Assembly: GCA_001940755.1 (NCBI GenBank)
Contig: MEHH01000099.1
Coordinates: forward strand, 1 to 8,703
Direction: 5' to 3'
Length of the DNA: 8,703 nt
From: Candidatus Heimdallarchaeota archaeon AB_125
Lineage (GTDB): Archaea > Asgardarchaeota > Heimdallarchaeia > Heimdallarchaeales > Heimdallarchaeaceae
Shown: positions 5,667-8,703 of the stretch, in pieces
How the letters are laid out: each line of letters begins with the position of its first letter
Numbering within the stretch: the first letter of the stretch is position 1
The notes under the pieces: model-generated
The model's input: the letters and a program-made list of their open reading frames with translations, nothing else
Databases searched by the model: none
What the model was told of the DNA's origin: nothing
Position numbers and translations under genes: made by a program

Positions 5667-6695
5667 TCATCCAAAGAATACTTTCGCTATTTCATATGTT
5701 TCTTTGTCAACTGTTTTAGATTCTTTAACCCCATCTATAATCGGAACAGGTCGAACTTTGGTTCCTTGGAGAGCTGTCATCATTCCGAAGTTACCTTGGT
5801 GAACCATATCAATAGCAGCAACACCATATTTTGTACCAAGCATTCTGTCATAAGCTGTAGGGGTACCACCTCGTTGAACATGACCTAAGACTACAGCTCT
5901 AGATTCAATTCCTATACGTTTCTCAATCTCTCTAGCTAGGAGATCTCCAACACCACCAAGACGAACATTACCAAAATCATCAAACTCTCTAGTCTGAATC
6001 TCCCATCCTTCTCCTTTGAGTTCAACCCCCTCAGCAACAACTATAATTGAGAAGAATTTTCCTCTATTCATTCTTGATTGAATTTTGCTAAGTATATCCT
6101 CTATCTCAAATGGCTGTTCAGGGATCAACACATAATCAGCTCCTCCAGCAATCCCCGCATGAGTAGCTATCCAACCTGCATGTCTCCCCATCACTTCAAC
6201 AACCATACATCTATGATGTGATTCAGCTGTTGTGTGCAACCTATCTATTGCTTCTGTAGCCACTGTTACTGCTGTATCAAAACCGAAAGTCATATCTGTT
6301 GCACATATGTCGTTATCTATTGTTTTAGGTACTCCAACGACTGGTATTCCTAATTCATCAAGTTTTACTGCTACTCCGAGTGTATCATTTCCACCTATCA
6401 CTATTAGTGCATCAAGTTCTAATCCTTTGAAATTCTTGATAGCAAGATCATAACCTCCTTCCTCTTTTTCAGGATTAGTTCGAGAAGAACCAAGAATAGT
6501 TCCACCTAGATGTAAGATTCCAGAGAAATCTTTTCTTTTTAGTTCTAGATAGTCAAGTGACATCAATCCTGCCCAACCATTCTTAAGACCAATGAACTCG
6601 TCACCATAATGAACAATTCCCTTTTTTCCTATAGCTCTAATAACTGCATTTAAACCCGGGCAATCCCCTCCACCTGTTAAGAGACCGATTTTCAT
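5667..6695 (-). CDS. 6-phosphofructokinase, PPi-dependent type by its signature residues
   Basis: This 342-residue protein phosphorylates fructose 6-phosphate to the 1,6-bisphosphate in glycolysis, or does so reversibly if PPi-linked. Family motifs: GGGDCPGLNAVIR (8-20), SSRTNP (70-75), IGGNDTLG (100-107), PKTIDND (123-129, catalytic base D127), MGRHAG (169-174), PEQPFE (192-197), AEGVE (221-225) and GHVQRGGTPTAYDR (271-284, sugar-phosphate binding). Asp104 and Lys124 (E. coli numbering coincides) are the residues that favour PPi; ATP-dependent enzymes carry Gly at both. The general style recalls the about 340-residue actinobacterial PPi-PFK group. Position 103, usually Asp or Glu, is Asn. 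Start ATG 6695 is preceded by GAAGGA and a TATA-like box. No other glycolytic gene is visible. Confidence 0.93.
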   Translation of the reverse strand: MKIGLLTGGGDCPGLNAVIRAIGKKGIVHYGDEFIGLKNGWAGLMSLDYLELKRKDFSGILHLGGTILGSSRTNPEKEEGGYDLAIKNFKGLELDALIVIGGNDTLGVAVKLDELGIPVVGVPKTIDNDICATDMTFGFDTAVTVATEAIDRLHTTAESHHRCMVVEVMGRHAGWIATHAGIAGGADYVLIPEQPFEIEDILSKIQSRMNRGKFFSIIVVAEGVELKGEGWEIQTREFDDFGNVRLGGVGDLLAREIEKRIGIESRAVVLGHVQRGGTPTAYDRMLGTKYGVAAIDMVHQGNFGMMTALQGTKVRPVPIIDGVKESKTVDKETYEIAKVFFG

Positions 6696-6716
6696 ATTCC
6701 TTCAACAAATTACACT

Positions 6717-6724
6717 TAATTTAG
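6717..6724 (-). promoter_or_regulatory. TATA-like box for the phosphofructokinase gene
   Basis: Minus-strand CTAAATTA is centred about 26 nt before ATG 6695. A weak purine-rich GAAGGA also sits 3-8 nt before the ATG, so a leaderless and a leadered reading are both possible. Confidence 0.4.
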
Positions 6725-6758
6725 AAAAAATAAAAAGATTAGTATTGGCGTGAGGAAA

Positions 6759-6767
6759 CTTTAAATT
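6759..6767 (+). promoter_or_regulatory. TATA-like box for the 6793 zinc-ribbon gene
   Basis: CTTTAAATT, preceded by purine-rich GAGGAAA (a BRE-like context), is centred 30 nt before ATG 6793. It is the clearest promoter in the window. Confidence 0.6.
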
Positions 6768-6792
6768 TCAAATAGAGTGTGTACTTTTTGAT

Positions 6793-7083
6793 ATGTCAGG
6801 ATTATTTTGTCCATTTTGCGGAGAAGAACATACTGGATCAGGTAAATTTTGTTCAGGTTGTGGTAAGGATATCTCTGATACAATAATTGAATATAAAGAA
6901 AATAGATTACCAATAAAGTTGAACAACGGAGTTTCAGAAACTCAAGCTCAACCTGAAGTAAAGGAGAAAAAGTATCCTTCTGGAAGTCCTTTACCTAAAC
7001 CAGGTAGAGCAGGAAAAGGTTCTGATATTGATGATAGAAGAAATGCTTCTGCCTTGGATTTATTCTGTTTCTGGTGCGTTTGA
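6793..7083 (+). CDS. Short zinc-ribbon protein, paralogue of the 5112 product without membrane helices
   Basis: The product has 96 residues. The first 42 align without gaps to the 5112 product: C6-x2-C9, GKFC20-x2-C23, and IIEYKENRLPIK matching ILRYKQKHLPIK. After that comes a hydrophilic, Pro/Gly/Lys-rich stretch (45-85) and a short end DLFCFWCV with one more CxxC (C92, C95). No membrane helix is present, whereas the paralogues have two. Either it is a genuine soluble variant or a truncated copy. A different frame just downstream (about 7038-7142) is unusually hydrophobic and runs into the next gene, so a frameshift near 7040 cannot be excluded. The start is supported by the TATA-like box at 6759-6767. 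Function is unknown. Confidence 0.7.
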   Translation: MSGLFCPFCGEEHTGSGKFCSGCGKDISDTIIEYKENRLPIKLNNGVSETQAQPEVKEKKYPSGSPLPKPGRAGKGSDIDDRRNASALDLFCFWCV

Positions 7084-7108
7084 AAATCATTGTTCTAATC
7101 TGCAAAAT

Positions 7109-7117
7109 CTTTATATC
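7109..7117 (+). promoter_or_regulatory. TATA-like box for the 7143 double-ribbon gene
   Basis: CTTTATATC is centred 30 nt before ATG 7143. The spacing supports ATG 7143 as the start over the GTG at 7074, which would place this box inside the coding sequence. Confidence 0.5.
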
Positions 7118-7142
7118 TTTAGCTGTTTCAGTACACTTTGTT

Positions 7143-7538
7143 ATGTCCAATATAATTTGCTCTAACTGTGGGACTGTTTCAAAAGCTGAGTTCAAATTTT
7201 GTGTAGGCTGTGGAAGTGAACTTAAGGGAGGGACTCAAACAACTGTAGAGCCTACTGCAATAAGAAGAGACAATTTCTTTTGTCCAAGATGCAACATTGA
7301 AAATGCTATAGAAAATTTCAACTGTACTGGTTGTGGTGAAGATTTCAGTAAATATAACATAAAAAGAAGTGTTTTAGAATCTTCAAAGAGCAGGATAGCA
7401 GGTTATGCAAATGTGGTTGTTCCTACAGTTACTTCAAAAAGAAATTTGGAGAGGAATATATTGTTTTTTGTAATTGGTGCAGCTATTTTTGGTGTATTAA
7501 TGTGGGTATTTTCCAAACTTATGACTGGAGGTTTTTAA
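7143..7538 (+). CDS. Double zinc-ribbon protein with one C-terminal membrane helix
   Basis: From ATG 7143 the product has 131 residues. It carries two ribbons of the same CxxC-x10-CxxC spacing: C6/C9/C20/C23 and C47/C50/C61/C64, each ending in CG. A linker with Arg/Lys follows, then one hydrophobic helix (about 106-124) close to the C-terminus, giving a tail-anchored layout with the ribbons in the cytoplasm. The frame stays open upstream to GTG 7074 and would add 23 hydrophobic residues; I prefer ATG 7143 because of the TATA-like box 30 nt before it and because ribbons start at residue 6 in the relatives too. The next (decayed) gene begins 1 nt after the stop, so the two were probably an operon. 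Function is unknown; zinc ribbons of this type often mediate protein contacts. Confidence 0.75.
   Translation: MSNIICSNCGTVSKAEFKFCVGCGSELKGGTQTTVEPTAIRRDNFFCPRCNIENAIENFNCTGCGEDFSKYNIKRSVLESSKSRIAGYANVVVPTVTSKRNLERNILFFVIGAAIFGVLMWVFSKLMTGGF
7527..7531 (+). promoter_or_regulatory. Shine-Dalgarno GGAGG before the decayed gene at 7540
   Basis: GGAGG lies 8 nt before ATG 7540, inside the last codons of the 7143 gene. It supports ATG 7540 as the original start of a second cistron, unlike the leaderless starts elsewhere in the window. Confidence 0.55.
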
Positions 7539-7539
7539 A

Positions 7540-7847
7540 ATGGAAGATTTCAAGTGTACTAAGTATGGAAAACCATATGAATCTGAAGCAAGATTTTGTT
7601 ACTTATTGTTGCAGCAGCTTTAGCAAATACAGATATTTATGGTCAAGAGACAGATATGCTACTCCCGTTTGGTATTGTTATGACGGTTGGATTCATTCTA
7701 TTTGCTCTCTCATTTATCCCTTTAGCTAGGATAACGGCTCTAATCAAGAGTAAAGGTCAAACTACTAAGCTGAGACACGCACCTAAAAGACCTAGAGATG
7801 AATTAACTGAATGTGGTGAATGCTGTTCTGGTCCATGTTGGATATGA
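7540..7847 (+). pseudogene. Decayed zinc-ribbon/two-helix/Cys-tail paralogue with internal deletion
   Basis: The reading from ATG 7540 gives a 27-residue product ending at TAG 7621-7623. It keeps the family spacing C6, position 9 and C20, but position 9 is Tyr (TAT for TGT), and the sequence stops matching right after C20. From about 7587 a different frame continues with a short hydrophobic stretch (LLLIVAAALA), a clear membrane helix (FGIVMTVGFILFALSFIPLA), a basic linker and the end CGECCSGPCWI, matching the distal part of the 5112 architecture. The second CxxC, the charged linker and part of helix 1 are missing. The simplest reading is an internal deletion of a few hundred bases with loss of frame. 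The 3' part could still be translated as an 83-residue protein from TTG 7596, but I consider this unlikely. Confidence 0.7.
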
Positions 7848-7872
7848 AACCTTCTAGTTATAAACTCCATAA

Positions 7873-7883
7873 CTTTGATAAAC
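7873..7883 (+). promoter_or_regulatory. Possible TATA-like box for the 7908 gene
   Basis: CTTTGATAAAC is centred 30 nt before ATG 7908, the same distance as for the other ribbon genes. The box itself is a weaker match. Confidence 0.35.
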
Positions 7884-7907
7884 TAATCAAATCAACGTAT
7901 CTTTTGT

Positions 7908-8574
7908 ATGATTGAAGATTTTGTATGTCCATCATGTCAAAAGAAACATGAAAGTGAAGAACCTGTTTGTGAATTTTGCGGTCAAGATCTCAAAGAAGCT
8001 ATTATAACCTATAAAAAGAAAATTGAGCCTTTACAGTTTTACAAAGAGATAAAGAAAGGTCAAAAAAAACGAGAAAAATATGGAGATATGCAACTTAAGG
8101 ATGATATGGATAGATGTAATCCTCTTTTTTGGTTTTATGGAACAAGTACTAGACAAGAACTCTATGAACGTAAGAAAAAAAGAATGGAAAAGAAACAAAG
8201 AAGGATACCAAAAAAGTAGTATTCTATATATTCTGTCCTCTCTGATAATCTTAGGAGTTTTAGCTATGATTGCGACAGGTCTAGTATTCTATTTTCTACC
8301 AGATCTTTTTGGACAATATCCAGATGAGAGGTTTTTTTCGTTAATGATGATTGAAGCTCTGATTGGTATAGTAACAGTAGTAATAGCTATTCCGCTTGCG
8401 ATTGTTGGTTCATTAATTAGATCAGAAGGTAGATCTATTTGTTATTCATCGAGTAGATACAAAACATCTACTCCTAGCTCTGAGTTTTGTTCCGGTTGTT
8501 TACAATGTAGCTCGAGTAATTGTGGTTTCAGTTTCTTGATTATTATAATTACTCTTTTGTTTAGTAAAAAGTAG
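7908..8574 (+). pseudogene. Frameshifted zinc-ribbon, two-helix, Cys-tail paralogue
   Basis: Frame one (7908-8219) encodes 103 residues: zinc ribbon C7-x2-C10-x10-C21-x2-C24, then AIITYKKKIEPLQF (compare ILRYKQKHLPIK in the 5112 product) and a long Lys/Arg/Glu linker that stops at TAG 8217. The next frame continues directly with two membrane helices (ILYILSSLIILGVLAMIA and IEALIGIVTVVIAIPLAIVG), a tail CSGCLQCSSSNCG and a last hydrophobic stretch, ending at TAG 8572-8574. Removing one A from the A6 run at 8210-8215 joins both frames into about 221 residues with the full family architecture. It may be a recent mutation, a sequencing or assembly error in a homopolymer, or, less likely, a programmed shift. 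I mark it broken because the sequence as given cannot make the full protein. Confidence 0.75.
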
Positions 8575-8703
8575 ACAAATAAAAAATGAAATCTATCTAA
8601 TGATAAATGGATTTATTAAATACACTAATTCGAAAGAATTGCGAATCTACTAATAATCTAAACTAATATCATACATTTTCAGTAACAATTTAATCAAAAA
8701 ATA
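8575..8703. other. Terminal AT-rich stretch without a supported gene
   Basis: No credible open frame is present on either strand. GGATTTATTAAATA (8609-8622) resembles a TATA box, but no start codon follows at a suitable distance. A weak 5-bp inverted repeat (ATTCG/CGAAT, 8628-8646) follows it. Nothing here can be assigned. Confidence 0.4.

Noticed and set aside
5461..5802. Open frames 5461-5670 (-) and 5521-5802 (+) over the Cys-rich tail and the PFK 3' end
   Set aside because: The His/Ser-rich and Val/Thr-rich products mirror the repetitive Cys/Gly codons in other frames. The real genes on both sides explain this DNA.
6232..6453. Plus-strand open frame inside the phosphofructokinase gene
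   Set aside because: It is antisense to well-conserved PFK motifs and has no independent support.
6995..7195. Minus-strand open frame of 66 codons
   Set aside because: It overlaps two plus-strand zinc-ribbon genes and has no recognisable features.
8451..8473. Perfect 8-bp inverted repeat GAGTAGAT/ATCTACTC with a 7-nt loop
   Set aside because: It lies inside the coding part of the frameshifted 7908 gene with no T-tract after it. About one such repeat is expected by chance in a window of this size.
1..8703. CRISPR array, tRNA/rRNA genes, insertion sequence or integrase
   Set aside because: Reading both strands showed no regular spaced repeats, no cloverleaf with a TPsiC-like arm, and no transposase or integrase motifs.

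Overview
The window reads as AT-rich archaeal chromosome. Most genes have a TATA-like box about 22-30 nt before the start codon and almost no leader. Surface proteins are NosD-like beta-helices with a single C-terminal membrane anchor ending in basic residues, and small CxxC zinc-ribbon membrane proteins are plentiful. A membrane protein with a RING-H2-like zinc module hints at an Asgard (Promethearchaeota, perhaps Heimdallarchaeia-like) source. The archaeal assignment is fairly firm; the Asgard assignment is inference from gene style and was not tested by a search.

Layout. Positions 2-973 (+, 5' end outside the window) and 1007-2635 (-) are two convergent beta-helix surface proteins; the second adds an Asp-rich, thrombospondin type 3-like repeat region with a 48-residue period. 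Across a 110-nt divergent promoter region lies an aldo/keto reductase (2746-3726, +). It converges with a GNAT acetyltransferase (3723-4340, -), and the two stop codons share a TTAA. A hairpin plus T-rich tract sits at this junction. Upstream of the GNAT gene on the same strand is a two-helix membrane protein with a treble-clef-like N-terminus, a zinc ribbon and a RING-H2-like C-terminus (4392-5003, -).

From 5112 to the right-hand end the dominant theme is a family of small zinc-ribbon proteins. The best-preserved copy (5112-5630) has ribbon, charged linker, two membrane helices and a tail with 14 cysteines. It is followed by a convergent phosphofructokinase of PPi-dependent type (5667-6695, -). 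Then come four more ribbon genes in one direction: a copy without membrane helices (6793-7083), a double-ribbon single-helix protein (7143-7538), a decayed copy with an internal deletion (7540-7847), and a copy split by a one-base frameshift in an A6 run (7908-8574). This looks like a locally duplicating and decaying family next to the RING-like gene.

The housekeeping-type enzymes (PFK, aldo/keto reductase, acetyltransferase) show no evident pathway link to the zinc proteins. The best candidate for something undescribed is the cluster of membrane zinc proteins at 4392-8574. No tRNA, rRNA, CRISPR array or insertion sequence was recognised. The last 129 bases hold no gene that I can support.
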